In this document: one piece after another, positions 16,277-25,567 of the stretch
Layout of the letters: the number at the start of each line of letters is the position of its first letter
Position numbering within the stretch: the first letter of the stretch is position 1
Assembly: GCF_006385575.1 (NCBI RefSeq)
Contig: NZ_CP041040.1
Coordinates: 1,798,001 to 1,862,000, forward strand
Reading direction: 5' to 3'
DNA from: Microbacterium foliorum
Lineage (GTDB): Bacteria > Actinomycetota > Actinomycetes > Actinomycetales > Microbacteriaceae
DNA: 64,000 nucleotides
Translations under genes and position numbers: made by a program
The notes under the pieces: model-generated
The model's database searches: none
Told to the model about the DNA's origin: nothing
The model's input: only the letters and a program-made list of their open reading frames with translations

Positions 16277-17629
16277 TCACCGGTCGTCGAGAGCCATTCC
16301 ACCGCGATCGACCAAGCCCCACGCCGCCGCTGCCGCAACGACGAAGCACGCGCCGAATACCGCGAACAGCACCGCTGCTCCCCCGGCGACGAGCACGACC
16401 GGCACGGCCAGCGGGGCGACGATCGACGCGATGCGTCCGACTCCCGCAGCCCAGCCCGCTCCTGTCCCCCGCAACGAGGTCGGATAGATCTCGGGGGTCA
16501 CGGCGTACAACGCGCCCCAGGCGCCGAGATTGAAGAACGAGAGGGCCATGCCCGAGGCGATGATGGCGGCCTCGGTCGTCGATGTGCCGAAGAAGACGGC
16601 CGACACGGCCGAGCCCACGAGGAAGACCGACAGCGTCGTGCGCCTGCCCCACACCTCGATCAGCCACGCGGCGACAGCATAGCCCGGCAGTTGAGCGAGA
16701 GTGATGATGAGCGTGAAACCGAAGGACCGGACGAGATCGAATCCCGCATCGACCAGGATGCTGGGGATCCAGATGAATGCGCCGTAGTACGCGAAGTTCA
16801 CGCAGAGCCAGACGATCCAGAGGCAGATGGTGCGCACCCGGAACTCCGCGTTCCACAGCGTGGTCAACCGAGCTCGCGTGGTGACGGCGATCGCGCGCGA
16901 TGCCGGCTCTCTCCTGATCGCGGGCGCCGGCTCCACGCCCGCGTCCGCCTCGAAGGTCGCGACGATGCGGTCGGCCTCGGCGATGCGCCCGCGCGAGGCG
17001 AGCCATCGGGGCGACTCGGGTAGCCCCCACCGGATGACCAGTGCGTAGACCGCGGGGATCGCGCCGAGCGCGAACGCCCAGCGCCATCCGTCGTCGGATG
17101 CGGGGATCACGAAGAATCCGATCAGCGCGGCCGCCGTCCACCCCAGCGCCCAGAACGCTTCGAGAATGACGATCAGCCGGCCCCGGATGCGGGCGGGCGC
17201 GAACTCGCTGACGTACGTGGAAGCTACGGGAAGCTCGGCGCCGAGACCCAGCCCGACGAGGAAACGCAGCACGAGGAGGGCGGCGAGGCCGCTCACGAGC
17301 GCGCTTGCTCCCGTTGCGACGCCGTAGACGAGCAGGGTGAGTGCGAAGACCTGGCGTCGCCCGAGCCGATCGGCGAGCAGGCCGCCGAGGGTGGCGCCGA
17401 TCGCCATGCCGATGAAGCCGACGGATGCGATCCATCCCGCATCCGTCTTCGTCAGGCCCCACTGCTGGGTGAGTGCCGCGAGAATGAACGAGATGAGCCC
17501 GACGTCCATCGCGTCCAGGGCCCAGCCGACCCCCGAGCCGGTGAGAAGCCGGAGGTGTCGGCGCGTGAACGGGAGCTCGTCGAGACGCCCGGCGATCGAC
17601 GCCCGGCTCGGCAGCGCGGTGTTGGCCAT
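16277..17629 (-). CDS. MFS transporter, metabolite:H+ symporter type (NiaP-like)
   Basis: A 450-residue transporter with 12 helices. Signature elements of the AAHS/NiaP-type group are LDAMDVGLISF in helix 1 (near residue 39), ADRLGRRQVF after helix 2, LGLGAELPVASTYVSEFAPARIRGR around helix 4 (the Arg-rich end marks the loop), and a large central loop with LPESPRWL. Typical substrates are nicotinate, aromatic acids or sugars; the choice cannot be made here. It stands between an SGNH hydrolase and an LLM oxidoreductase on the same strand. Confidence 0.85.
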   Translation of the reverse strand: MANTALPSRASIAGRLDELPFTRRHLRLLTGSGVGWALDAMDVGLISFILAALTQQWGLTKTDAGWIASVGFIGMAIGATLGGLLADRLGRRQVFALTLLVYGVATGASALVSGLAALLVLRFLVGLGLGAELPVASTYVSEFAPARIRGRLIVILEAFWALGWTAAALIGFFVIPASDDGWRWAFALGAIPAVYALVIRWGLPESPRWLASRGRIAEADRIVATFEADAGVEPAPAIRREPASRAIAVTTRARLTTLWNAEFRVRTICLWIVWLCVNFAYYGAFIWIPSILVDAGFDLVRSFGFTLIITLAQLPGYAVAAWLIEVWGRRTTLSVFLVGSAVSAVFFGTSTTEAAIIASGMALSFFNLGAWGALYAVTPEIYPTSLRGTGAGWAAGVGRIASIVAPLAVPVVLVAGGAAVLFAVFGACFVVAAAAAWGLVDRGGMALDDR

Positions 17630-17672
17630 TCCTTCATCGTAGAGGGGGGGTGCCGCGGTGCCGAGCTGTGCG

Positions 17673-18707
17673 TCAGTCGCGATCTGCGAGCAGCCGGTGC
17701 ACTCGAGGGATGACCTCGGAGCCGTAGAGTTCGATGCTGCGCATCATCGCATCGTGTGACAGCGTGCCCGTGGCGTACTTCATGTCGAAGCGACCGAGCC
17801 CGAGCGTCGTGACGGTGTCGGCGATCTTGGCTGCGACCCGCTCGGGCGAGCCGACGTACAGGGCTCCGGCAGGACCCACGTCGTTCTGGAATCGAGCCCG
17901 GCTGTACGGAGGCCATCCCCGCTCGCGACCGATGGTGTTGTTCATCGCCTCGAACCCGGAGTATGCGGCCTCCCATGCTTCCTCATCGGTATCGGCGATG
18001 TGGCCCGGGGAGTGCACCGCGATGGGGTGGGAGGTCGTGCCGAACGACGCCACCGAGCGGTGGTACAGGTCGACGAACTGGCGGAAGCGCCCTGCGGGTC
18101 CGCCGATGATCGCGAGCATGAGGCCGAGTCCATGACGGGCGACGCGCACGACGGACTCAGGGCTGCCGCCCACCCCCACCCAGGTGCGCAGCCCGTTCTC
18201 CGTCTTGGGGAAGACATCGGCGTTCTCGAGCGACGCGCGCATCGACCCCGACCAGGTCACCGGCTGCTCCTTGAGAAGCTCGACGAAGAGCTCGAGCTTC
18301 TGCTCGAAGAGGGCGTCGTAGTCGCGAAGGTCGTAGCCGAAGAGTGGGAAGGACTCGATGAACGACCCTCGGCCGAGCACGACCTCAGCGCGTCCGTTCG
18401 AGAGGGCGTCGAGGGTGGCGAAGCGTTCGAACACGCGCACCGGGTCATCGGATGACAGCACCGTGACGGCAGTGCCGAGGCGGATGTTCTTCGTGCGACC
18501 GGCGATCGTGGCGAGCACCATCTCCGGCGCCGACACGGCGAACTCCGTGCGGTGGTGCTCCCCCACGCCGAAGAAGTCGACTCCGACGCTGTCGGCTCGC
18601 TCCGCCTGATCGACGATGTTGCGGATCGTCTGCGCCCCGGTGAGAAGCTCGCCGTCGTCGCCTCTCGTGATGTCGCCGAAGGTGTCCAGCCCGAACTCGA
18701 TGCCCAT
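17673..18707 (-). CDS. LLM class flavin-dependent oxidoreductase
   Basis: A 344-residue luciferase-like monooxygenase. EHHRTEFAVSAPEMVLATIAGRT region (near residues 49-70) and TAVTVLSSDDPVRVFERFATLDALS are the conserved barrel elements, with GRAEVVLGRGSF as the FMN-phosphate-binding segment and GVGGSPESVVRVARHG near 180. It should use reduced FMN (or F420 in some actinobacteria) to oxidise an organic substrate that is not identifiable. The start is ATG. Confidence 0.87.
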   Translation of the reverse strand: MGIEFGLDTFGDITRGDDGELLTGAQTIRNIVDQAERADSVGVDFFGVGEHHRTEFAVSAPEMVLATIAGRTKNIRLGTAVTVLSSDDPVRVFERFATLDALSNGRAEVVLGRGSFIESFPLFGYDLRDYDALFEQKLELFVELLKEQPVTWSGSMRASLENADVFPKTENGLRTWVGVGGSPESVVRVARHGLGLMLAIIGGPAGRFRQFVDLYHRSVASFGTTSHPIAVHSPGHIADTDEEAWEAAYSGFEAMNNTIGRERGWPPYSRARFQNDVGPAGALYVGSPERVAAKIADTVTTLGLGRFDMKYATGTLSHDAMMRSIELYGSEVIPRVHRLLADRD

Positions 18708-18760
18708 GTCAGCCCTTTCTATTCAGCTGAATGAACAGCGGACGCGGTCGGCGCATTCCC

Positions 18761-20437
18761 TCAGCGCGTCAGGAGGGCGGTTCGGAGCGTGTCGAGCCCG
18801 ACGCCGCCCATGTCCAGAGCCCGCTTGTGGAACTCCTTCACGTCGAAGTCCGCGCCTCGCTCAGCCTGGTACGCCTCGCGTACCTGCTCCCAGATGCGCT
18901 GGCCGACCTTGTAGGACGGCGCCTGTCCTGGCCAGCCGAGATAGCGGTTGACCTCGAACTGCACGAACTGGTCGGACATGTTCACGTTCTTGCGCATGAA
19001 GTCGAGCGCGTAGTCGGCGTCCCAGGTGCCTTCGCCATCGAGACGCGGCTTGCCGAGGTGCACCCCGATGTCGAGCACGACGCGGGCAGCACGCATCCGC
19101 TGTCCGTCGAGCATGCCCAACCGGTCAGCCGGGTCGTCGAGGTAGCCCAGCTGCTGCATCAGGCGCTCGGCGTACAGCGCCCAGCCCTCTGCATGGCCGG
19201 AGGTGCCGGCGAGCAGTCGTCGCCATGAGTTGAGCTCGGTGCGGTTGTAGACCGCCTGCGCGATCTGCAGGTGATGCCCAGGCACACCCTCGTGGTAGAC
19301 CGTCGTCAGTTCGCGCCACGTGTCGAACTCGGTGACGCCCTCTGGAACCGACCACCACATGCGCCCAGGACGAGAGAAGTCGTCCGTCGGACCGGTGTAG
19401 TAGATGCCGCCCTCCTGCGTCGGCGCGATCATGCACTCAAGTGTGCGGATCGCCTCGGGGATGTCGAAGTGCGTGGCGCCGAGCTCTGCGACGGCGCGGT
19501 CGCTCGTCTCCTGCATCCACTTCTGGAGAGCGTCTGTTCCGACGAGCTTGCGGGCGGGGTCGGCCTCGAGGTGCGCGACGGCCTCTTCGACCGAGGCCCC
19601 GGGGAGGATCTCGTTCGCGATCGCGGTCTGCTCGGCGACCATGCGGGCGAGTTCTTCTCGGCCCCACTCGTAGGTCTCGTCGAGGTCGATGGTCGCTCCG
19701 AGGAAGCGGCGGGAGTTCAGTGCGTACAGCTCGCGACCGACGGCATCGATCTCCGTCGCGACGGGAGCGAGCTCGTCCGCCAGGAAGTTACGCAGTTCGT
19801 CGTACGCGACTCGAGCCGCAGCGGAGTTGTCGGCCAGAGTGCGAGCGAGCGACGCGGGGAGGTTGCCCTCCTGGGGAGCCGCATCCGCCACGAAAGCGGC
19901 GAAGAATCCGTCGTCGGCCGTGTAACGGTCGATCTGCGTCGCGACCTCGACGACCTGGCGACGAGCCGGAGTGACTCCGTCCGCGATGCCTGCACGGAGC
20001 GTCTCGGTGTATCCGCGGAGCGCATCGGGCACTGCAGCGAGACGGGTCGCGATCACAGACCAATCGTCTGCGGTCGCGGTGGGCATGAGGTCGAAAGCCG
20101 AGCGCACGTCCTGAGCGGCGGAGGCGATCACGTTGAGGTCACGCAGGTGCCACTTCGCGTCGTGCAGCTCGAGATCCAGGCTGAGCTCGGCGGAGAGGTC
20201 GGTCTTCGTGACCTCGTCGATCGCGTCGACCGGGTCGAGTGCCTGCAGCTTCGCGAGCGTCGATCGCGTTGCGTCCGCGATCTGCTCGTGCCCCTCAGGG
20301 CTCAGGTCGCCGAACCGGTCGTTGACCTCGTCTCGACCGATGTAGGTGCCCAGAGTCGGGGCGAGCACAGCAATGGTGTCGACCCATTCATCGGCGACTT
20401 TGTCGATGGCAGACGGAGTGCGGGGAGCTGAAGTCAT
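18761..20437 (-). CDS. DUF885 peptidase-like protein
   Basis: A 558-residue protein of the DUF885 family, distant relatives of M32-like gluzincin peptidases. A metal-binding-like HEGVPGHHLQIAQ motif lies near residues 388-400, followed by SGHAEGWALYAERLM, which supplies the second Glu. The family is usually described as putative metallopeptidases, some with a lipoprotein signal; none is seen here. The ATG at 20437 is preceded by TACGCT as a possible -10 box, suggesting a leaderless start; a GTG at 20458 would add seven residues. Confidence 0.85.
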   Translation of the reverse strand: MTSAPRTPSAIDKVADEWVDTIAVLAPTLGTYIGRDEVNDRFGDLSPEGHEQIADATRSTLAKLQALDPVDAIDEVTKTDLSAELSLDLELHDAKWHLRDLNVIASAAQDVRSAFDLMPTATADDWSVIATRLAAVPDALRGYTETLRAGIADGVTPARRQVVEVATQIDRYTADDGFFAAFVADAAPQEGNLPASLARTLADNSAAARVAYDELRNFLADELAPVATEIDAVGRELYALNSRRFLGATIDLDETYEWGREELARMVAEQTAIANEILPGASVEEAVAHLEADPARKLVGTDALQKWMQETSDRAVAELGATHFDIPEAIRTLECMIAPTQEGGIYYTGPTDDFSRPGRMWWSVPEGVTEFDTWRELTTVYHEGVPGHHLQIAQAVYNRTELNSWRRLLAGTSGHAEGWALYAERLMQQLGYLDDPADRLGMLDGQRMRAARVVLDIGVHLGKPRLDGEGTWDADYALDFMRKNVNMSDQFVQFEVNRYLGWPGQAPSYKVGQRIWEQVREAYQAERGADFDVKEFHKRALDMGGVGLDTLRTALLTR

Positions 20438-20530
20438 CCCTCCAGCGTAGCCCCGCACCCCCGGCGCAGGATATCGGTGTGCCGCGTGGCCGAGCTCTGC
20501 GTCGTCGCCGTCACGACGCGTCGGCCAGCC

Positions 20531-23164
20531 TCAGTGTGCTGCCTCGTTCCAGTCGCGTCCGCGCCCGACCTGCACGTCGAGGGGCACGGTGAGATCCGCG
20601 GCGTCGCCCATACGCGCCCGCACGATCCGCTCCGCTGCCTCCCACTCCCCCGGCGCCACCTCGACGACGAGCTCGTCGTGAATCTGCAACAGTGCGCGCG
20701 ACGCGAGACCCTCGGTGCGGAGGTCCTCGTGGATGTGCAGGAGCGCGATCTTCATGATGTCGGCCGCGCTTCCCTGAATCGGGGCGTTGAGCGCTGCGCG
20801 CTCGGCGTTCTCGCGAAGGACGCGGTTCGGGCTCGCAAGGTCGGGGAACGGGCGGCGCCGGCCGAAGATGGTCTCGGTGTAGCCGACCTCCTTGGCCTTC
20901 ATGACGGATGCCCGAAGATAGTCGCGCACCGCTCCGAACCGTGCGAAGTACTCGACCATCAGCTGCTTCGCTTCGGACTGCTCGATGCGGAGCTGCTTCG
21001 ACAGCCCGAATGCCGAGAGGCCGTAGACCAGGCCGTACGACATCGCCTTCACCTTCGTGCGCATCGCGGATGTCACTTCGCTCGGCTCGACGCCGAACAC
21101 CCGTGCACCGACGAACCGATGCAGGTCCTCACCGCTGTTGAACGCCTCGATGAGTCCCTCGTCGCCGGAGAGATGCGCCATGATCCGCATCTCGATCTGC
21201 GAGTAGTCGGCGGTGAGCAGCGACTCGTAGCCTTCTCCCACCTGGAAGGCGCTGCGGATGCGACGGGATTCCTCGGTGCGCACCGGGATGTTCTGGAGGT
21301 TCGGATCAGTGCTCGACAGACGTCCGGTCTGGCTGCCCGTCTGCACGTACGTCGTGTGCACACGGTGATCGGCCTGGATGGCGGTGTCGAGCGACTCGAT
21401 GATCTGACGGAGCTTGGTCGCCTCACGGTGCTGCAGCAGCAGTCCGAGGAACGGATGCGGGTGCGACTCCTGCAGATCGGCGAGCACAGCGGCATCCGTG
21501 GAGTACCCGGTCTTGGTCTTGCGGGTCTTGGGGAGCTGCAGGTCGTCGAACAGCACTTCTTGCAACTGCTTGGGAGACCCGAGATTGAACTCGCGACCGA
21601 CGATGCCGAACGCCTCCTGGGCGAGACCCTCGGCGCGCGTCGCCAGCTCGCCCGAGAAGGTCGACAGCACGTCGTGCGAGACCGCGACTCCGGCGACCTC
21701 CATGTCGGCCAGCGTCAGCAGTGTCGGAAGCTCGATGTCGGTGAGTACGGCGGCGACGGACTCGGGGATGTCCTCGCGCAGCGCGGTCGCGACACGGAGC
21801 GCGAACCATGCCTCCTGGGAGGGAGTGGCGCCTTCAGTCTCAGGAACGAGCTGCGTCGGGTCTGCCTCTGGCAGCTTCTCACCGAGATAGCGCTCGACGA
21901 GGTCGCCGAGCGTCTTGTCGGGGAAGCTCGGACGCAGCAGCCATCCCGCGAGACTCGTGTCATAGGCCAGGCCGCTCAATCGCACACCCAGACGACGCAG
22001 AGCCTTCACCTGGGGCTTCGCGTCGTGGAGCACCTTCGGGCTCGCGGACTCGAGCCACGGCCGCAGGACTTCTACGACGTCGTCGTTCCAGTCGAGCTCA
22101 CGGAGTTCCTCCCCGGACGCGGCACCGAGCCTCGTCGGAGCCCCACCCTGCACGACGAGCCGCACAGCGATGTCGTCTGTCTGCGCCTCGGCCCAGCTGA
22201 CGAAATCCGCCGCGCTGACCTGGGTCGGCTCGGGCAGCACCACAGTCGTCGTCGGGTCGTCGGCGACCTCGCCCGCGCCGACGGCCTCGAACACACGAGG
22301 CAACAGGGTGCGGAACTCGAGACGGGCGAAGATGTCGCGCACGGCCTGCGCGTCGATCGGCGTGACGGCGAGGTCGTCGGGCGCGACAGGTAGCTCGACG
22401 TCGGTCAGCAGGCGATTGAGTCTGCGGTTGCGCCGCACGTCCTCGATGTGCTCGCGCAGGTTGCCGCCCACGACGCCCTTGATCTCTTCCGAGCGCTCGA
22501 GGAGATCGTCGAGCGACCCGAACTGCGTCAGCCACTTGACGGCGGTCTTCTCACCCACCTTGGGCACACCGGGCAGGTTGTCGCTGGTCTCGCCCACGAG
22601 GGCGGCGATGTCGGGGTACTGCTCGGGCCGCACACCGTAGCGTTCCTGCACCGTCGTGGGGTCGTACCTCTTGAGCTGTGAGACGCCCTGCACCGAGGGG
22701 TAGAGCAGCGTCACATCATCGGTGACGAGCTGGATGGTGTCGCGGTCTCCGGAGACCACGAGCACGTCGTAACCCTGCTCGGCCCCCTGTGCCGCGAGGG
22801 TCGCGAGGATGTCATCGGCTTCGACCCCCTCTTTCGTGAGCACCGGGATGGACATCGCGGCGAGACAGTCTTGCAGAAGGGGAATCTGCCCCTTGAACTC
22901 CTGCGGGGACTCGGAGCGCGTCGCCTTGTATTCGGGGTACACGTCGGTGCGGAACGAATGGCGCGAGGTGTCGAAAGCGATCGCCATGTGCGTCGGCTGC
23001 TCGGCCTTGATGAGGTTCACCAGCATGGACAGGAAGCCGTAGATGGCGTTCGTGTGCTGATTGTCTTTGGTCGTGAAGTTCTCGACCGGGAGGGCGAAGA
23101 ATGCACGATAGGCGAGCGAATGGCCGTCGACGACCATGAGGGTAGGCTTTGCGGAGTCCGTCAC
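20531..23164 (-). CDS. polA: DNA polymerase I
   Basis: An 877-residue family A polymerase for primer removal, gap filling and repair. The N-terminal 5'-3' exonuclease spans about residues 1-310 (VVDGHSLAYRAFFAL, EADDILATLA, VSGDRDTIQLV, LVGETSDNLPGVPKVG). The middle exonuclease-like domain lacks the acidic DxE signature of a proofreading enzyme, as in other actinobacteria. The polymerase domain has motif A LLTADYSQIEMR (near 648), motif B RTKVKAMSYGLVYGLSAFG (near 695) and motif C QIHDELVVEV (near 845). Length is standard. The promoter is shared with the divergent thioesterase gene 45 bases away. Confidence 0.97.
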   Translation of the reverse strand: MTDSAKPTLMVVDGHSLAYRAFFALPVENFTTKDNQHTNAIYGFLSMLVNLIKAEQPTHMAIAFDTSRHSFRTDVYPEYKATRSESPQEFKGQIPLLQDCLAAMSIPVLTKEGVEADDILATLAAQGAEQGYDVLVVSGDRDTIQLVTDDVTLLYPSVQGVSQLKRYDPTTVQERYGVRPEQYPDIAALVGETSDNLPGVPKVGEKTAVKWLTQFGSLDDLLERSEEIKGVVGGNLREHIEDVRRNRRLNRLLTDVELPVAPDDLAVTPIDAQAVRDIFARLEFRTLLPRVFEAVGAGEVADDPTTTVVLPEPTQVSAADFVSWAEAQTDDIAVRLVVQGGAPTRLGAASGEELRELDWNDDVVEVLRPWLESASPKVLHDAKPQVKALRRLGVRLSGLAYDTSLAGWLLRPSFPDKTLGDLVERYLGEKLPEADPTQLVPETEGATPSQEAWFALRVATALREDIPESVAAVLTDIELPTLLTLADMEVAGVAVSHDVLSTFSGELATRAEGLAQEAFGIVGREFNLGSPKQLQEVLFDDLQLPKTRKTKTGYSTDAAVLADLQESHPHPFLGLLLQHREATKLRQIIESLDTAIQADHRVHTTYVQTGSQTGRLSSTDPNLQNIPVRTEESRRIRSAFQVGEGYESLLTADYSQIEMRIMAHLSGDEGLIEAFNSGEDLHRFVGARVFGVEPSEVTSAMRTKVKAMSYGLVYGLSAFGLSKQLRIEQSEAKQLMVEYFARFGAVRDYLRASVMKAKEVGYTETIFGRRRPFPDLASPNRVLRENAERAALNAPIQGSAADIMKIALLHIHEDLRTEGLASRALLQIHDELVVEVAPGEWEAAERIVRARMGDAADLTVPLDVQVGRGRDWNEAAH

Positions 23165-23209
23165 CCTGTCAGCCTAACGAGGACGACAGACACCCGCTGA
23201 GGAGGAACC

Positions 23210-23638
23210 ATGAGCGACACCGCGACCAGTGCAGGACTCGACTGGGCGACAGCCCGGGGAATGGGTGCGCTCGCTCAGAAGATGGGCATGGAGTTCCTCG
23301 AGTTCACTACCGAGCGCTGCGTCGCCACGCTTCCGGTGGAGGGCAACACACAGCCCGTCGGTCTCATGCACGGCGGCGCCTATGTGGTTCTCGGCGAGTC
23401 GCTGGGATCCATGGCCGCCAACCTGCACGCGGGCCCCGGGCGACTGGCTGTCGGTGTCGACATCAACGCGACGCACACCCGATCGGCGACGTCCGGCGTG
23501 GTGACCGGGGTGTGTACGCCCGTGCACCTCGGACGCAGCATCACGGTGCACGAGATCGTTGTCTCCGACGATCAGGGCCGCCGGTGCTCGACGATCCGGA
23601 TCACCAACATGATCAAGGACGTTCCCGAGGCTCGCTGA
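23210..23638 (+). CDS. PaaI-like hotdog thioesterase
   Basis: A 142-residue single hotdog-fold protein. GLMHGGAYVVLGESLGS (near residues 45-61) holds the central helix and the catalytic Glu/Ser region, and DINATHTRSA follows as in the 1,4-dihydroxy-2-naphthoyl-CoA/phenylacetyl-CoA thioesterase group. Likely role is hydrolysis of an acyl-CoA; a menaquinone step is possible but not shown. Strong ribosome site GAGGAGG five bases before ATG. The last 26 bases overlap the end of the converging GNAT gene. Confidence 0.88.
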   Translation: MSDTATSAGLDWATARGMGALAQKMGMEFLEFTTERCVATLPVEGNTQPVGLMHGGAYVVLGESLGSMAANLHAGPGRLAVGVDINATHTRSATSGVVTGVCTPVHLGRSITVHEIVVSDDQGRRCSTIRITNMIKDVPEAR

Positions 23639-24176
23639 GCGGCTCGTCCAGCAGCAGTTGGAACAGCAGGTGGTCCTGCCACTCCCCCGCGATCCGCAGA
23701 TACTGCGGAGCGATGCCGATGCGCTCGAAGCCGTTGTCCGCGAGGACACGCTGTGAACCGGAGTTGTGCAGCAGGGTGGCTGCCTGCAGGCGGTGCAATC
23801 GCACCTCGTCCCGCGCATACGCGGCGACATGGTGCACCCCGCGGGATGCGAGACCGCGACGGAGACGAGTCCTGTCGATCCAGTAGCCCAGATCTGCGTT
23901 CCAGAACGCACCGCGGACGATGTTGTTGAGATTGATCCGTCCGCGGATCTCTCCATCGGACGACTCGATCACGAAGCGGATGTTCCGTCCGGCGGACGCC
24001 TCCAACACGCACTGCTCGGCGTGGAACTCCTGCCACTCCGGGGTGAAGAACCCCGGTGACCTGAGTGGCTCCCACGGTGCGAGATGCTCTCGGTTCGCCG
24101 AATACGCTCTCGCCAGTGCAGCGCCGTCGCCGATCTGCACAGGACGCAGCATGTGCTCGGCGTCGAGCCGCAGCAA
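23613..24176 (-). CDS. GNAT acetyltransferase, RimJ/RimL type
   Basis: A 187-residue acetyltransferase: N-terminal LRPVQIGDG, RGRINLNNIV and ADLGYWIDRTRLRRGLASRGV as the cofactor region (near residues 93-113; Arg-rich), then RLQAATLLHNSGSQRVLADNGF, the usual end of the RimJ fold. It probably acetylates an N-terminus or small molecule. It starts three bases after the pdtaR stop and its 3' end runs 26 bases into the oppositely coded thioesterase gene. Confidence 0.82.
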   Translation of the reverse strand: MLRLDAEHMLRPVQIGDGAALARAYSANREHLAPWEPLRSPGFFTPEWQEFHAEQCVLEASAGRNIRFVIESSDGEIRGRINLNNIVRGAFWNADLGYWIDRTRLRRGLASRGVHHVAAYARDEVRLHRLQAATLLHNSGSQRVLADNGFERIGIAPQYLRIAGEWQDHLLFQLLLDEPLSEPRERP

Positions 24177-24179
24177 AGG

Positions 24180-24800
24180 CTACTTCTTCGGAGCGAGCTG
24201 CTCGATGATCGCCTTGGCGACATCCTGCATCGTGAGGCGGCGATCCATCGACGCCTTCTGTATCCAGCGGAACGCCTCAGGCTCGGAGAGGCCCATCTTC
24301 TCGTTCAGCAGGCCCTTGGCCCGATCGACGAGCTTTCGGGTCTCGAAGCGCTCGACCATGTCGGCGACCTCGGCCTCGAGCGTGATGATCTGCTCGTGGC
24401 GGGCGAGGGCGATCTCGATCGCGGGCAGCAGGTCGTTCGGGGTGAAGGGCTTGACGACGTAGGCCAGTGCTCCGGCTTCGCTCGCGCGCTCGACGAGCTC
24501 CTTCTGGCTGAACGCCGTGAGCAGCACGACGGGTGCGATGTTGCCCTTGTGCAGCTTCTCGGCCGCGCTGATGCCGTCGAGCTGCGGCATCTTGACGTCC
24601 ATGATGACGAGGTCGGGGCGCAGCTCGGTAGCGAGCGCCACAGCCGTCTCGCCGTCACCTGCCTCACCGACCACATCGAAGCCGTTGTCGCGGAGGATCT
24701 CGACGATGTCGAGACGGATCAGCGACTCGTCCTCGGCGACGACGACGCGTCGGGGTGCGGATGACGTGGGCTCTTCTGCTGCCTGTTCTTGCTCGGTCAC
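24180..24800 (-). CDS. pdtaR: ANTAR-domain response regulator PdtaR
   Basis: A 206-residue response regulator. The receiver domain (about 18-135) has the acidic pair in VVVAEDESLIRL, the phospho-acceptor Asp in LVIMDVKMP (near 67), a TAFSQ switch Thr and the YVVKPF Lys. The C-terminal ANTAR RNA-binding domain has the KLVDRAKGLLNEKMGLSEPEAFRWIQ pattern (the A-K-G-L-L core near 161) . It is the partner of the histidine kinase PdtaS and acts by RNA binding and antitermination; PdtaS is not in this window. GTG start with AGGA upstream. Confidence 0.92.
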   Translation of the reverse strand: MTEQEQAAEEPTSSAPRRVVVAEDESLIRLDIVEILRDNGFDVVGEAGDGETAVALATELRPDLVIMDVKMPQLDGISAAEKLHKGNIAPVVLLTAFSQKELVERASEAGALAYVVKPFTPNDLLPAIEIALARHEQIITLEAEVADMVERFETRKLVDRAKGLLNEKMGLSEPEAFRWIQKASMDRRLTMQDVAKAIIEQLAPKK

Positions 24801-24877
24801 AGACCCATCCTAGTGGAGACCGCCTATGAGGTCCCCCGACGGCGCGGCGGGTGCGGGTGAGCGCAGATCGCCTGCGC

Positions 24878-24883
24878 TAAAGT
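24878..24883 (+). promoter_or_regulatory. Possible -10 box of the tRNA-Leu gene
   Basis: TAAAGT lies 18 bases before the tRNA, in the middle of an otherwise GC-rich gap between pdtaR and the tRNA. Spacing to the mature 5' end is suitable for a short leader. No good -35 is seen. Confidence 0.35.
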
Positions 24884-24901
24884 CGTAGACGCGACACACG
24901 A

Positions 24902-24984
24902 GCCGGCGTGGCGGAATGGCAGACGCGGAGCACTCAAAATGCTTTGTCCGAAAGGGCGTGTGGGTTCGAGTCCCACCGCCGGCA
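24902..24984 (+). tRNA. tRNA-Leu (anticodon CAA)
   Basis: An 83-base class II tRNA. The acceptor arm GCCGGCG pairs with CGCCGGC, the D-loop has the usual GGAATGGCAGACGC, the anticodon loop CTCAAAA gives CAA (codon UUG), the long variable arm is TGTCCGAAAGGGCGTG, and the T arm has GGGTTCGAGTCCC. The discriminator is A and CCA is not encoded. It is isolated, with the next gene ending eight bases downstream on the other strand. Confidence 0.96.
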
Positions 24985-24991
24985 CATCAGT

Positions 24992-25564
24992 TCAGATGCT
25001 GATCCATACCTGACCGTCGATCAGCAGATACCGGTCGAGGGCGGGACGCATCGACTCGAGGATCACCCGCTCCGCGACCGCAGGATGGTCGGCGGTGATG
25101 ACGGTTCGAGGGACTGTGGCGCGGATGATCGCGTCGAGGTTCTCATCCGTCGCCTCGACGCCCACTCCGCCGACCAGCACCGGTTCGTACACCTGTCCGC
25201 CGTGCATCCGGTCGCCGTGCGGGCCCAGGACCGTGTCGCACGCTCTCGTCTGTGCCAGATAGACCGGAACACAGGCGATGGCCTCGTAGGTGCGGAAGCG
25301 ACGCTTGAGGCGGTACCGGACGCCGAGGCTTCCCGGTTTCGCGGACAGCGGCGGCTTGTCATCGGTCTCCGGCGGCGCGCCGACCAGCGGGCGGGAGCGG
25401 TCACGTCGCTCGGCCACGGCGGGGTCGATGGTCAGGTCATCCATGGGTGTGGGTGCGGGCCCTCCGCCGTGCGGCAGGCCCGCGCCTGGACCAGAGTACA
25501 GGCCTGCACCTGAGAAGCTGCGCCGCCATGACACGTCGTCCGTCCGGCGCGACCTTCGACCCAT
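24992..25564 (-). CDS. Hypothetical protein
   Basis: A protein of up to 190 residues not recognised. The first 40 residues are disordered and Gly/Pro-rich; the rest forms a mixed fold with a basic RYRLKRRFRTYE patch near 92 and a C-terminus ending in LDRYLLIDGQVWISI. An internal ATG at 25444 would give 150 residues without the disordered head, but neither start has a good ribosome site. The longer start follows the stop of the alpha/beta hydrolase gene by three bases, which argues for co-transcription. Function unknown. Confidence 0.6.
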   Translation of the reverse strand: MGRRSRRTDDVSWRRSFSGAGLYSGPGAGLPHGGGPAPTPMDDLTIDPAVAERRDRSRPLVGAPPETDDKPPLSAKPGSLGVRYRLKRRFRTYEAIACVPVYLAQTRACDTVLGPHGDRMHGGQVYEPVLVGGVGVEATDENLDAIIRATVPRTVITADHPAVAERVILESMRPALDRYLLIDGQVWISI

Positions 25565-25567
25565 CGC

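Noticed and set aside
20477..22393. A 638-codon plus-strand frame inside polA
   Set aside because: It is antisense to a complete polA with all motifs; high GC produces long shadow frames.
24902..24984. tRNA-Leu as an integration site for the neighbouring genes
   Set aside because: No repeat of the tRNA 3' end and no integrase are found nearby.
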